A DNA stretch of 46,989 nt from JBGRQB01 sp041725875 (GTDB lineage Bacteria; Bacteroidota; Ignavibacteria; Ignavibacteriales; Melioribacteraceae): NCBI GenBank assembly GCA_041725875.1, contig JBGRQB010000012.1, forward strand, positions 1 through 46,989. The letters are read 5' to 3'. Each line of letters opens with the position of its first letter. Within the stretch, counting starts at the first letter, position 1. This document shows positions 25,976-35,316 of the stretch, piece by piece. The notes beneath the pieces were generated by a model that made no database searches, was not told the DNA's origin, and was given only the letters and a program-made list of their open reading frames with translations. Made by a program: the position numbers and the translations under genes.

Positions 25976-27220
25976 TTAATCGTTATGATCAAAATTAGGA
26001 TTCAATATTTTTTCCAATTCAGGAATTGGTAAATATCTCCACAAGTGATCACTTTGAAGGTGGAAAGTTCCAGTTCTTAACTGGTCAGTTAATCTGTGAC
26101 CTTCACAGAATAATTCTTTTTCTCTTTCAACCATAAGTTCGTCAATTGTAGTAATATTTGCAGTAGAAGTCATTCCATGAGAAGCTCTAACAGCGTTTAC
26201 TAATTCATTAACGTTACCTGCAGTAGTTCCTCTTAAAGCTAATTCAGCTAAGATTAAGTTATTTTCTTGCCAAGAAAAAAGTCTCATTGGAGAAACATTA
26301 TCACCATCTTTTACATATTTTGTTTGAATAAAATATGTGCTACCTGAATAAGTTTTCTGCATAAGTGAAATTCTTTTTTCTTCTTCAGGATCGTTAACAA
26401 CATAATTAACTATTTTTTGAGCAATGCCCCATTGATCTCTCAATTCACCAGCTTGTACTCTGTAATAGTTATCAGCAACATTAACTTTATATTTTGAAAT
26501 ATATGGAGCATCACCTTCTTGTAAGCCAAGAGCAGCGTGAGTTGCAGCTTTTGCATAATCTTTAGCAACAAGATTTAATCTTGCTAAGAAAGTATTTACC
26601 ATTCTTTTTTGTTGTTCGTTGTTAGCAGCAACTTCTAAAGCTTTGTTAGCCCAAGTTGTTGCATCTGCAAACATTTCAGCCTGAGGCTTAAATGGACTGT
26701 CATTAACAGTAGCACCAGGAGTTGTAGGATTTTTTGCAAAATGTGCACCTAACTGAAAATGTGCATAAGCAGCAAAGAAATTAGCAAAGAATAAACTTCT
26801 CTGTTTTAATTCATCATACTGTCCACTTGAAAAATCCATTTTATTGTTAATTCTGTCAATTAAAACTTCAGATAATTTTCTGGCTTCCTGCCAAGCGTTA
26901 TAAATATCAGTTGACTGAGTATGATCTAATAACATTTCACCAGTTTCAACTTCGTGGAATGACTGATAAGAAGCACCTTCAGTTTTTCCCATTTCAAACC
27001 ACAATTGATCTGAAAGACCATCAGTAATACAACCTGAGTATGAAGCAACATCAGCAACTACACCGTGCAAACCGTTCAACTGAGTTTCCAATGTAGTTAC
27101 ATCATTCAACTTTGAATCTTCAATTCTATCTATGTATGGATCCAGCTCGGTAACATAATCTTCACAAGCAGTGAAAATCAGGAGCATCGCCAAAATTAAA
27201 GCTAAATTTATTTTTTTCAT
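25976..27220 (-). CDS. SusD/RagB-family outer-membrane lipoprotein
   Basis: The 414-residue protein has a lipoprotein signal with lipobox FTAC (Cys19) and the helical, TPR-like layout of SusD proteins, with the ELFCEGHRLTDQLR and LWRYLPIPELEKI C-terminal segments (the usual form is E-R-x-E-x-x-x-E-G-x-R, then P-I-P). SusD binds nutrient ligands as a lid over the SusC channel at the cell surface. AGGAG lies upstream of the ATG. The susC gene ends 20 bases upstream, so they form a pair. Codons are biased to those of highly expressed genes. No glycoside hydrolase or peptidase is next to it, so the ligand is unknown. Confidence 0.92.
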   Translation of the reverse strand: MKKINLALILAMLLIFTACEDYVTELDPYIDRIEDSKLNDVTTLETQLNGLHGVVADVASYSGCITDGLSDQLWFEMGKTEGASYQSFHEVETGEMLLDHTQSTDIYNAWQEARKLSEVLIDRINNKMDFSSGQYDELKQRSLFFANFFAAYAHFQLGAHFAKNPTTPGATVNDSPFKPQAEMFADATTWANKALEVAANNEQQKRMVNTFLARLNLVAKDYAKAATHAALGLQEGDAPYISKYKVNVADNYYRVQAGELRDQWGIAQKIVNYVVNDPEEEKRISLMQKTYSGSTYFIQTKYVKDGDNVSPMRLFSWQENNLILAELALRGTTAGNVNELVNAVRASHGMTSTANITTIDELMVEREKELFCEGHRLTDQLRTGTFHLQSDHLWRYLPIPELEKILNPNFDHND

Positions 27221-27240
27221 TTTTTATCTCCTATCTAAAA

Positions 27241-30129
27241 TTAGAAACCACATTTAAACCAGAAGTTATAAGTTCTTGCCTGTGGTAATGTACCCATATC
27301 AGTACCATATCTAGTTGATCTACCACCAGCATAGTTTACTTCGAAATCAAGATCGTATTTAGACCATTTAGCAACGTTTCTTACAGAAACACCAGCTTGG
27401 AATGATTTTATAATATCACCAGTCATATAAGTTTTAAAAATATCAGTAAAATCATAACTTAAGTTGATTTCTCTTAGTACAAAATAATCAGCATCATAAA
27501 TATAGTTACTATAATGAGATGGATGACCTTTAGCATATTTTTCTGCTGCAGCTCTGTATTCGTCTGTATTAGGAGTTAATTCAACAACACCTGTCATTGA
27601 TTTGATACCTAACTGAGCTCTCAACATATCATAGTCATAATCTGCAAGGTTTCCAACTGTTGCCATTCTACGAATAGTATAGCTAAAGATTTTGTTGTTA
27701 AACCCGAATTCACCAAATATATTCAAGTTGAAGTTTTTAAGGAATCTAAAACCAACACTAATAGAACCACTGTGATCTGGAATTGGATTTCCTAAAGCTT
27801 GTTTTTCAGAAGTAACATCTAAAGTTTTGTAAGAACCATCTTCGTTATAGATAACGCCTTTTACAACTTCATCATAGAATTCATGTTTTTTGAACCCAGG
27901 TTTAGTAACGTTCATCCAGCTAGGAATTTCAGTTGTTAATTCACCTAAGTCTTTAACTTCACTAGTCTGATAGTTCCAGATTAAGTTAATATTTAAATCG
28001 TAATCAGCTGTACGAATTGGGTTAATCTGTAATGCAGATTCAAAACCCCAAGAATCAACAGCACCAAGGTTAACCGGGCGATCATAGCTACCATAACCTG
28101 ATGATGGAGAGAAGTCAACATCAATAATTGATTTTTTAGCGTAGTTTCTCCAGTGAGTAAATTCTACTGAGAAGATTGAGAATAATTCTGCATCAAAACC
28201 AAATTCAATCTCTTTAACTCTCTCAGGTTCAATTTTCTGGTTACCAATATCATTAATATCGAAACCTAAACCTTCACCAAAAGTGATAATTTCCCAAGTT
28301 AATGGTAAACCATCGGCTCTTGTTGGTAACTGACCAGATTCACCATAAGCAGCTCTGAATTTAAACATATTAATTGCACTAGGCATATCGAATAATTTGT
28401 CTAAACGAACAGCACCACGAACCTGTGGATAAACAATAGAAGGGGCTTCAATACCAACAGCACTAGCATAATCTTTTCTGAAACCAAATGAGAAAATATA
28501 AGTGTTGTTGTAATTGAATTCATTATTTAAATAAAAACCTGCTTGTCTTGAATGAGAAGTACCAGTAGTTTTGAACTCAACACTTTCACCAGCGCCAATA
28601 TCAGTAATAAAAGGATTAGCAAAACCACGAACACGCATTTGTTCAAAGTTTGTTTTTTTCTCGTTTGCCTGGAAACCAGCAACAGAGCTACCTTTTAATC
28701 CTTCAATTAACTCATAGTTATATCTGGCTGACATATTCATAGAAGTTGTCCAAGCCATTCTGTGCCATAAAGCAATTTCACCAGTTGTTAATGAACCATA
28801 TTTATAACCATATGGCTGATGTCTGATATTTCTAATATCAGCATAATCCAAACCAGCTTCAGCATTTATTTCTAAATCCTGCATTGGTTTGTATGTTATG
28901 TTCAATCCACCTAAAAACTGATTGTTATCGAAGCTATTGCTTGTTGCAGCGATTGCAGCACTATCAGCTCTATACTTTTCATAAACAAGAGCATTTAACA
29001 TCCAACCATAAATCTGGTTGTCGTTTGTAGGTCTTTCAATTTTATTTCTAATGTAACTAGTTGTAGCTTTAATTGTTAACTCTTCAGTTGGATAAACTGT
29101 CAAATTTAATTTAGCAGTTGTTCTGTCCATATTGTTCTGATGAGGAATTAAGCCAGATTCAAATCTGTTTTGAAGAGAAGTATAATATTGAATAGAGTTA
29201 TTTCCACCAGAAATACTTACAGTATGTTCTCTAATAACACCGTTAGTTTCTAATAGTTTGTGGAAATCTTTAGCTCTTTTGTACTTGGTTTCGTCATATT
29301 TTTTACCAAGTTCATTAATACCATAGTTAAAGCGGTAATTTACGTCAAAAGTACCGTTTGCTGAAATAGAACCTGATTTTGTTGTAATGATAACAACACC
29401 ATTAGAAGCGTTAGTACCATACATTGCAGAAGCAGCAGGGCCTTTAAGAATTTCAACATTTTCGATATCGTCAACGTTTAAGTTAGCTAAGATACTAGTT
29501 GACTGACCACCAGAACCATAACCCTCATACTCAACGTTATCAATTTTAATTCCGTCAACAAAAATTAATGGCTGTCCACTACCGTTAAGACCACCACCCC
29601 CTCTCATATGGAATCTCCATCCAGAACCAACGTTACCTGAAGAAGTTCTAACGTTTACACCAGAAATTTTACCTGAAAATAACTGGGAAACACTTTGGTA
29701 ATTCTGTTTTGAAGCAAGTTCTTTTGCATCAATTCTTGCAACAGCTACTTCAGAAACCGCTTTTGAAGTTCTTGAAGCAATACCTGTTACTACTACTTCT
29801 TCACTTTTGAAAATATCTTCTTCAAGAGTAAAGTTTAATGTTAATGTACCACCTTTTAAAACTACTTTTGCAGTTTTTGATTTGTAACCGATGTAAGAAG
29901 CTTTAACAACAACTTCTTGCCCGTTTACGTCAGCTGATGAAATATCAAATTGATAATCACCATCAAAATTACTTGCTGCACCAACTGATAATGAAGGAAC
30001 CATAACGTTAGCCCCGATCAACGGCTCTCCGTTAGTATCAACAAGTTTACCTTTAATTTTCATCCCTTGTCCGAAAACTAAAACAGGGAACAAAAATAGT
30101 AGAAGGATAATTAGTCCTTTTTTTTGCAT
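27241..30129 (-). CDS. SusC/RagA-family TonB-dependent outer-membrane receptor
   Basis: The 962-residue protein has a signal peptide (LIILLLFLFPVLVFGQ), a carboxypeptidase-regulatory-like beta domain (about residues 25-100), a plug domain (SVSQLFSGKISGVNVR, then GQPLIFVDGIKID and VEILKGPAASAMYG, ending VVIITTKSG) and a 22-strand barrel finishing in an aromatic residue (YNFWFKCGF). It imports large nutrients using TonB energy, in complex with the SusD partner. An AGGAGA RBS lies six bases before the ATG. GGT, GCT and GTT codons are used heavily, suggesting abundant expression. The long upstream region carries an unusual GC-rich inverted repeat. Confidence 0.94.
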   Translation of the reverse strand: MQKKGLIILLLFLFPVLVFGQGMKIKGKLVDTNGEPLIGANVMVPSLSVGAASNFDGDYQFDISSADVNGQEVVVKASYIGYKSKTAKVVLKGGTLTLNFTLEEDIFKSEEVVVTGIASRTSKAVSEVAVARIDAKELASKQNYQSVSQLFSGKISGVNVRTSSGNVGSGWRFHMRGGGGLNGSGQPLIFVDGIKIDNVEYEGYGSGGQSTSILANLNVDDIENVEILKGPAASAMYGTNASNGVVIITTKSGSISANGTFDVNYRFNYGINELGKKYDETKYKRAKDFHKLLETNGVIREHTVSISGGNNSIQYYTSLQNRFESGLIPHQNNMDRTTAKLNLTVYPTEELTIKATTSYIRNKIERPTNDNQIYGWMLNALVYEKYRADSAAIAATSNSFDNNQFLGGLNITYKPMQDLEINAEAGLDYADIRNIRHQPYGYKYGSLTTGEIALWHRMAWTTSMNMSARYNYELIEGLKGSSVAGFQANEKKTNFEQMRVRGFANPFITDIGAGESVEFKTTGTSHSRQAGFYLNNEFNYNNTYIFSFGFRKDYASAVGIEAPSIVYPQVRGAVRLDKLFDMPSAINMFKFRAAYGESGQLPTRADGLPLTWEIITFGEGLGFDINDIGNQKIEPERVKEIEFGFDAELFSIFSVEFTHWRNYAKKSIIDVDFSPSSGYGSYDRPVNLGAVDSWGFESALQINPIRTADYDLNINLIWNYQTSEVKDLGELTTEIPSWMNVTKPGFKKHEFYDEVVKGVIYNEDGSYKTLDVTSEKQALGNPIPDHSGSISVGFRFLKNFNLNIFGEFGFNNKIFSYTIRRMATVGNLADYDYDMLRAQLGIKSMTGVVELTPNTDEYRAAAEKYAKGHPSHYSNYIYDADYFVLREINLSYDFTDIFKTYMTGDIIKSFQAGVSVRNVAKWSKYDLDFEVNYAGGRSTRYGTDMGTLPQARTYNFWFKCGF

Positions 30130-30524
30130 AATATCTCCTGTAAATCTGTTAAAAGGTTTTTTTGCATAAAAAATGTAAGCTTTAACTTACTTCTCCTATA
30201 TTTTTATATTTTCTGTAATTTTTTTAAGCTTTTCACGTGCACCTGAGCCTGAACCTCATCCTCATAAGCAGGCCAGGTACACAAAAGGAGTTATGCCTCT
30301 CAATCAAACAAAATGTTTTTTTATTCAAAATTCCTTTGATTTAATACATTTATACAAACCTATAATTTATAAACGTCGTCATAAATCAGATTCCATAATT
30401 ATTTTTTTAATTTTTATAATAATTTTTTAACTTGGATCCGTTAAATTGGAACTTTTATTAGGAATGATTGTAGAAACCCCGAAATTTCGTATTTTTATGC
30501 GAAATTCATAATGGATTTGACACG
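30130..30524. other. 395-base divergent control region between susC and the ECF sigma gene
   Basis: This is mostly AT-rich sequence with no convincing gene. It should hold the promoters for susC (minus) and sigma (plus). The outstanding object is a GC-rich inverted repeat at 30237-30282, described separately. A weaker inverted repeat, GTAAG/CTTAC, followed by a T-run on the minus strand (about 30167-30185) could pause or attenuate transcription into susC. Confidence 0.5.
30237..30282 (-). repeat. GC-rich imperfect inverted repeat in the susC leader
   Basis: GTGCACCTGAGCCTG (30237-30251) and CAGGCCAGGTACAC (30269-30282) can pair over 14 positions with one mismatch and one bulge around a 17-base loop. 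There is no following T-run on either strand, so it is not a simple terminator. Inside it, on the minus strand, runs a six-base periodicity (NNNAGG, four units). It may be a structured 5' UTR element or an operator. Confidence 0.6.
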
Positions 30525-31292
30525 TTGATAATTAATTATACCGATATCGAATTAATAAACAAGTATACTCAGACCGGAGATGAGAAATACTTGATTAGTC
30601 TTTATAAAAAATATATAAAACATATAACAGCAATATGTTTTAACTACCTCGGGAAATATGATTACCATCAAGATGCTGCTATTGAGATTTACTCAAAACT
30701 AAAAAAAGAGTTGCTGAAAAAAGAATTTCATGACAAAGCAAAATTTATTAACTGGCTTTCAGTCGTTGTAAAAAACCACTGTATTTCACATTTACGAAAA
30801 ATAAATTCTATTGACAGAACAAAAAATCAATATGAGTTGTTACAAGAAAGTGTGGAATTGCCCAATCTTGAGCGTAATGATAATATAACGTCCTCAGAGC
30901 TCAAAGAAGCGATTTCTGCATTAAATGAAAAACAGCAGAAATGTATTCTTTATTTTTATTTCAGAGGCTATAAAATTACTGACAAAGTGCTAAAAAATCT
31001 GGAAGCAGATAATTTTGATAAAGAGTTGATTATACAGCTGGCCAAGCTGAAGGATAAAGAAATAAGAGGCAAAGGATTCTTTTTTGATCTTTTACAAAGT
31101 TTTTATAATATTAGTATCGATAAAGATTCAATTGTCAAAATAATTAATTATTCTTTCTATTCTGAAAAGATGTCGTATAAAGAAATAAGTGACATAACAG
31201 GTTATCCGTTAGAAAAAGTTAAATCTTATATTCAGAATGGTAAGTTAAATATGAAAAAATTATTGACTAATAAAATAAACAGAGAGTATTAA
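30525..31292 (+). CDS. ECF-type RNA polymerase sigma factor with an insertion in region 4
   Basis: The 255-residue product has region 2 (DIELINKYTQTGDEKYLISL, then INWLSVVVKNHCISHLRK) and a region 4 that starts normally (ISALNEKQQKCILYFYFRG, residues 131-148) but reaches the recognition-helix part (MSYKEISDITGYPLEKVKSY, from residue 216) only after about 65 extra residues. Usual ECF factors have no such spacer and are about 190 residues long. The start is a TTG at 30525; no in-frame ATG precedes it, and the protein begins at the normal place for region 2. The next gene, an anti-sigma, overlaps its stop by one base. It probably directs envelope or nutrient-response genes, possibly the divergent susCD. 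Confidence 0.82.
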   Translation: MIINYTDIELINKYTQTGDEKYLISLYKKYIKHITAICFNYLGKYDYHQDAAIEIYSKLKKELLKKEFHDKAKFINWLSVVVKNHCISHLRKINSIDRTKNQYELLQESVELPNLERNDNITSSELKEAISALNEKQQKCILYFYFRGYKITDKVLKNLEADNFDKELIIQLAKLKDKEIRGKGFFFDLLQSFYNISIDKDSIVKIINYSFYSEKMSYKEISDITGYPLEKVKSYIQNGKLNMKKLLTNKINREY

Positions 31293-32077
31293 TGTCCGAT
31301 ATTTCCAGGCAATGGCTTGAAGAAGTTCAAACCGAGATGTTCGACCTCGACGAATGTCCCGAATATGATCTTCTTGTGAAGTATTCCGGAAGAAAAATGT
31401 CAAAAAGCTTCAATCATCATATTGAAACGCATCTTTCAAATTGTGAACTTTGTTCCTCCGTTGTTAACAGTTTAAGTTGTGCTGACACAAATAAAATAGT
31501 TGAAAAATCTTCCGAAGAAATAATTTCTTCAATTGAAAGAAGTTATTCAAAAAATTCCGCTCTGACTGATAAAATAAAATATAATTTAAAAGATCTATAT
31601 TCACTTATATTTGGATCTCCGGCATTCAAATATTCATTTTCTACTGTGCTTGTTTTAATTATTGCGGGTTTTGTATCTCATCAATTGTTAAAACCTGAAT
31701 ATTACGAACTTGCAAGAATAAACCCTACAGAAAAAGAAATGATTATGCTATCAGTTGAAAATCTGCGCGGAGAAAAAGAGATTAAAAAAACTTCATCCGA
31801 TATCTCTTTTCTGCTAGAAAATGAAACTTCATTTTTAGGTTTTATCCCAAATTTTAATGAAATAAAATTAAATCATTCTCTTAAAATTTTAACTTCTGCT
31901 TTTAATTCAAATACTGATTCATTTTACAAAGAAAAGTATGCTTACTTTATCGGCAAGACTTATCTTATGAAAAATGATATAAAGAGTGCTGTTGACTGGT
32001 TTACAAAAGTGACTGATTCTAAATCTGAAACTATGTATTCAAAATTGGCTGGTAAAATTTTATCAGAATTAAAATAA
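31292..32077 (+). CDS. Zinc-finger (ZAS-type) membrane anti-sigma factor
   Basis: The 261-residue product has the ZAS motif H47-x3-C51-x2-C54 (HLSNCELC) in a short cytoplasmic domain, one transmembrane helix (about residues 115-132, VLVLIIAGFVSHQLL) and a 125-residue extracytoplasmic part whose end looks TPR-like (AYFIGKTYLMKNDIKSAVDW). Such proteins hold an ECF sigma factor inactive until a signal triggers release. The ATG shares a base with the sigma stop codon (TAATG), so the pair is translationally coupled. The stop codon lies in one arm of a hairpin shared with the convergent CHAT gene. Confidence 0.83.
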   Translation: MSDISRQWLEEVQTEMFDLDECPEYDLLVKYSGRKMSKSFNHHIETHLSNCELCSSVVNSLSCADTNKIVEKSSEEIISSIERSYSKNSALTDKIKYNLKDLYSLIFGSPAFKYSFSTVLVLIIAGFVSHQLLKPEYYELARINPTEKEMIMLSVENLRGEKEIKKTSSDISFLLENETSFLGFIPNFNEIKLNHSLKILTSAFNSNTDSFYKEKYAYFIGKTYLMKNDIKSAVDWFTKVTDSKSETMYSKLAGKILSELK

Positions 32078-32104
32078 TTATCTTACCGGGGGGCGAGATA
32101 ATTA
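32075..32104. terminator. Hairpin between convergent anti-sigma and CHAT genes
   Basis: TAATTATCT (32075-32083) and AGATAATTA (32096-32104) form a perfect nine-base stem with a GC-rich 12-base loop. Each arm contains the stop codon of one of the two convergent genes. No T-run follows on either strand, so termination efficiency is doubtful. Confidence 0.4.
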
Positions 32105-35100
32105 AACTGAATTTCCTATCAATTTAAACGAAGCCCAATAATAAGGCATTGCATAATCATACCCGCTATTTATCATTTCTAATTTTGTTTTTCTTAATGA
32201 TTTACTTTTTTTCATTCCGTTAATCATTCCAGAATAAAACTCTTTCATAAATCGCGAAGTACTGTAATCGTTTACTTTCCAAAAAGAGGCAAGAATATTT
32301 TTTGCTCCGGCATATAAAAATCCTCTTGTAAATCCGATCATCCCTTCGCCGTGAACCCATTTACCCTGAGCAGTTTCACAAGCACTGAGCGTAACCAGAT
32401 CGGCTCTTATCTTAAAATTGTATATTTCATTCAGATATAAAATTCCGTCATCCTTTCCTTTCCCTTTTTCCAAAATTAATCCGGACAGTTCAGGAATGTC
32501 TTTATCAATAATACAATGCGTGGCAAAGTGAAGATAACGGTAATCGGCAAAATCAAATTTTTTAAAATTTTCTTCCGTAGCTTCTTTTCCGGCAAATATT
32601 TTTATGTAATTACTGTTAAACAATGTTTTTATTTTTTTAGTAAACCCATATGATGAACTAAACTTATCTCTAATTTGAATAACTTCTTCAAGTGAAAACG
32701 GCAGTGAATCTCTGTTTCTATTTTCAACATTGGTCAGAGTTGCTAATGTTTTATCATCTGTTTTTTTATCAAATTGAGGAACAAATGCAATATAGTCATA
32801 TTTTGTAATTTCATCTTTTTTACTAAAGCTTGAAAAAAGTAAGCTAGCATTTAAATGATAAGTAACGTTGTAACTTTTAATTAAATATTCAAGTTGGTGA
32901 TAATTATGTGAGTTATTCTGTTTTGAAGGTTCAGTCAGAAGAGCCTCAAATGGGATATTGCTTATTTCATCATCAGGAATGATAATTAAATTATCTTTTC
33001 CAGTTAAATATTTTTCAATCGGTTGAAAAACCAGCTTGTACAACGAATAAGCTGTACTTGAATACTCAATAAAATTTCTATTTGTAATTCCCTCTAACAA
33101 TGAAGTGATTTCATCAGATAAGTTTTCCGAAATCGGCAATTTCACGGCTTTGAAATTATCATCTGTAAAAACAAACAAAACAATATTTTTTTCAGTTAGA
33201 GAATATTCAATTAATGCCGTTTTTCCATCCAATTTTTTTTGCACATCATCAATCTGAATAACTTTATTTTTATATTTCAACTCGTAATATTGAGGATATT
33301 TTTTCTCAAACATTTTTCGCAGATCTTCAAGAGATTCTTTTAACGCATAATAATTTGTTTCAACTTCTTTTAGTCTCGTTTTATATACAAGTTTTTTCTT
33401 TCCTTTGATTAACTTTAATTCTGTATCCAAAATTGTAAGTCTGAGTTTCAGTGAATCTTCTTTTTCAATTAATTCTTTTGGAATTCTTGCAAAACTACTG
33501 GCATCTGATAGATAAAGTTTTTGGAGTAATGTATTTGCTTTATTTTTTTCAGCAAACTGAAATGCAAAATTTTCAAATTCACTATTTCCGGTTTTTTGAT
33601 ATAGCTCTAAAACTATCTCTATAGCCTTACCATACATAGGTGATACTTTTTGAGCTAAAACAAATTTAGAACCATCGTTTTTGTAACTTATTTGCATTTT
33701 GTCAACCAGACGGAACGCTGACTGATAATTTCTAAATGCCAGAAAAAGCATTTCCGTCATTCCACTTTTTCTATATATTTTTGTTAACAAATCAGCTTTT
33801 GTCGCAAGCATCTTTAGATATAACCTTGCATCAATTATATTTTCATTACTATAATCAAGAAACTTATAACGCAAAGCTTTACTTGCTGTTCTGTAGTTTC
33901 TCAGCGCTTTATAGTTTTCTCCTTTATCTTCAAAAACTTTTCCTATTTTGTAATAAGCTTGCGCAACATCAGCATGTACTTCTCCAAAAAGTTCTCTGCT
34001 AATATCCAGACTTTCAAAATATTTGCGTAATGCTTTTGAATATTGCCGATCAATTGCAAAACATTCCCCTAATTTTAACAAACCTTTAATAATCATATAG
34101 TGCTGTTTACCGTAGATTTCTCTGTAAAACTTCAATGCTTTCCTATAACTCTTTACTGCCTCATCAAGTCTGTGCATTGACTTTAACACGTTTCCCATAT
34201 TATAGAAATTCCAGGCAATCATTACTTTATCAGGTTTCGGAGTATTTAGTAACTCTCTTTGTGAGCGCTTTAATATTTCGAGCGCCTTTTCATTTTCCTC
34301 TTTATCCGAATATACATTTGCAATATTACATCTGGTTCTGATGATTGATGTAAAATCTTTTGAGTGTTCCTCTTTTATTTGCAAAGATCTGTTATAAAGT
34401 TCAAGTGCTTTATCCAAATCTCCTTTTTGATGAGCAACATTTCCCAAATTATTATACATAAGAGCTGTGTAAACTCTGTCAAGTTTTGGAGAGTTTAATT
34501 CTCTGTCCAATGATTTTTTATAATACTTTCCGGCCAGATCATAAAGAGATTGTCTGTAATAAAGTCTGCCAAATCCATTATACATTCTGGAAAAATAAGC
34601 ATGAAAAGAATCTTTGTTTTCAAAATTATTAAATGTCTTTAATTTTTCATACGCTTTTCTAAAGTAACTCTCAGATTTCTCAAACGCACTAGTATTAAAA
34701 TACAGGCGTCCCATTCCGATATAAATGCTTACAATATCAGTTTTATCGGAAAATAAATCTTCTGCCAGTTTTAACCCTTTTTTGTAATAATGTTCAGCAT
34801 TGGTAAAATCAGTTAACATTCTAAACGAAGCAGCAGTTAACTTATAGAATCTGAGAAGTCTGTATTTATTTTTGTCTGACAAACCAGAAAATTCCGGTTC
34901 AAGAATATAAATTCCCTGCTGTAAATTTTGCGCAGCTTTATTGTATTCCTGATTATCAAAATACTTTGCACCAATTTCATAAAAGCGTTTGGTTTTATTT
35001 ATTTTACTATCAGTACTGTCACTAGAGTTTTGAGCAAATGACAAATCAAGTAAAATGATAATCATCAGAATATAAATTACCACAGATTTATATTTTTGTA

Positions 35101-35113
35101 AGCTATTTTGCAA
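32102..35113 (-). CDS. Exported TPR-repeat protein with C-terminal CHAT (caspase-like) protease domain
   Basis: The protein is about 1003 residues. A signal peptide (VVIYILMIIILLDLSFA) is followed by at least eight TPR units (for example TALMYNNLGNVAHQKGDLDK and AYYKIGKVFEDKGENYKALR), then a helical linker and a CHAT domain in the last 300 residues. The His-Cys dyad is intact: His in HFATH (residue 866) and Cys in LSACETAQG (residue 912); GFLYAGAKNILASFWKV is also typical. CHAT proteases cleave partner proteins, often when a signal engages their TPRs. The start is uncertain: no ATG fits, and a TTG at 35113 gives a normal signal peptide, while the frame stays open to 35200. It is convergent with an ECF sigma/anti-sigma pair. 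The substrate is unknown. Confidence 0.87.
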   Translation of the reverse strand: MQNSLQKYKSVVIYILMIIILLDLSFAQNSSDSTDSKINKTKRFYEIGAKYFDNQEYNKAAQNLQQGIYILEPEFSGLSDKNKYRLLRFYKLTAASFRMLTDFTNAEHYYKKGLKLAEDLFSDKTDIVSIYIGMGRLYFNTSAFEKSESYFRKAYEKLKTFNNFENKDSFHAYFSRMYNGFGRLYYRQSLYDLAGKYYKKSLDRELNSPKLDRVYTALMYNNLGNVAHQKGDLDKALELYNRSLQIKEEHSKDFTSIIRTRCNIANVYSDKEENEKALEILKRSQRELLNTPKPDKVMIAWNFYNMGNVLKSMHRLDEAVKSYRKALKFYREIYGKQHYMIIKGLLKLGECFAIDRQYSKALRKYFESLDISRELFGEVHADVAQAYYKIGKVFEDKGENYKALRNYRTASKALRYKFLDYSNENIIDARLYLKMLATKADLLTKIYRKSGMTEMLFLAFRNYQSAFRLVDKMQISYKNDGSKFVLAQKVSPMYGKAIEIVLELYQKTGNSEFENFAFQFAEKNKANTLLQKLYLSDASSFARIPKELIEKEDSLKLRLTILDTELKLIKGKKKLVYKTRLKEVETNYYALKESLEDLRKMFEKKYPQYYELKYKNKVIQIDDVQKKLDGKTALIEYSLTEKNIVLFVFTDDNFKAVKLPISENLSDEITSLLEGITNRNFIEYSSTAYSLYKLVFQPIEKYLTGKDNLIIIPDDEISNIPFEALLTEPSKQNNSHNYHQLEYLIKSYNVTYHLNASLLFSSFSKKDEITKYDYIAFVPQFDKKTDDKTLATLTNVENRNRDSLPFSLEEVIQIRDKFSSSYGFTKKIKTLFNSNYIKIFAGKEATEENFKKFDFADYRYLHFATHCIIDKDIPELSGLILEKGKGKDDGILYLNEIYNFKIRADLVTLSACETAQGKWVHGEGMIGFTRGFLYAGAKNILASFWKVNDYSTSRFMKEFYSGMINGMKKSKSLRKTKLEMINSGYDYAMPYYWASFKLIGNSV

Positions 35114-35316
35114 TCTCAAATCAAAAAATAGTTTTAAAATTTCTAGCGAAAATACGCAATTATTTGCATTTTTTCTTTCTAAATTGACGTGTAAAAACAA
35201 ATTTTGTTCAATTTCATATACTATTACGAAAAAATCCCCGGTTTCCCTTAATTCTAATTAATTGCTTGTATACAATAACAAATTGCATTAATATTGCGGA
35301 AAAATTTGAGAATTTT

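Noticed and set aside
30293..30430. A 45-codon plus-strand small ORF with AAAGGAG before its ATG
   Set aside because: The RBS-to-ATG distance is only two bases, the second half is low-complexity I/F sequence, and it overlaps the susC leader structure. Not convincing as a gene.
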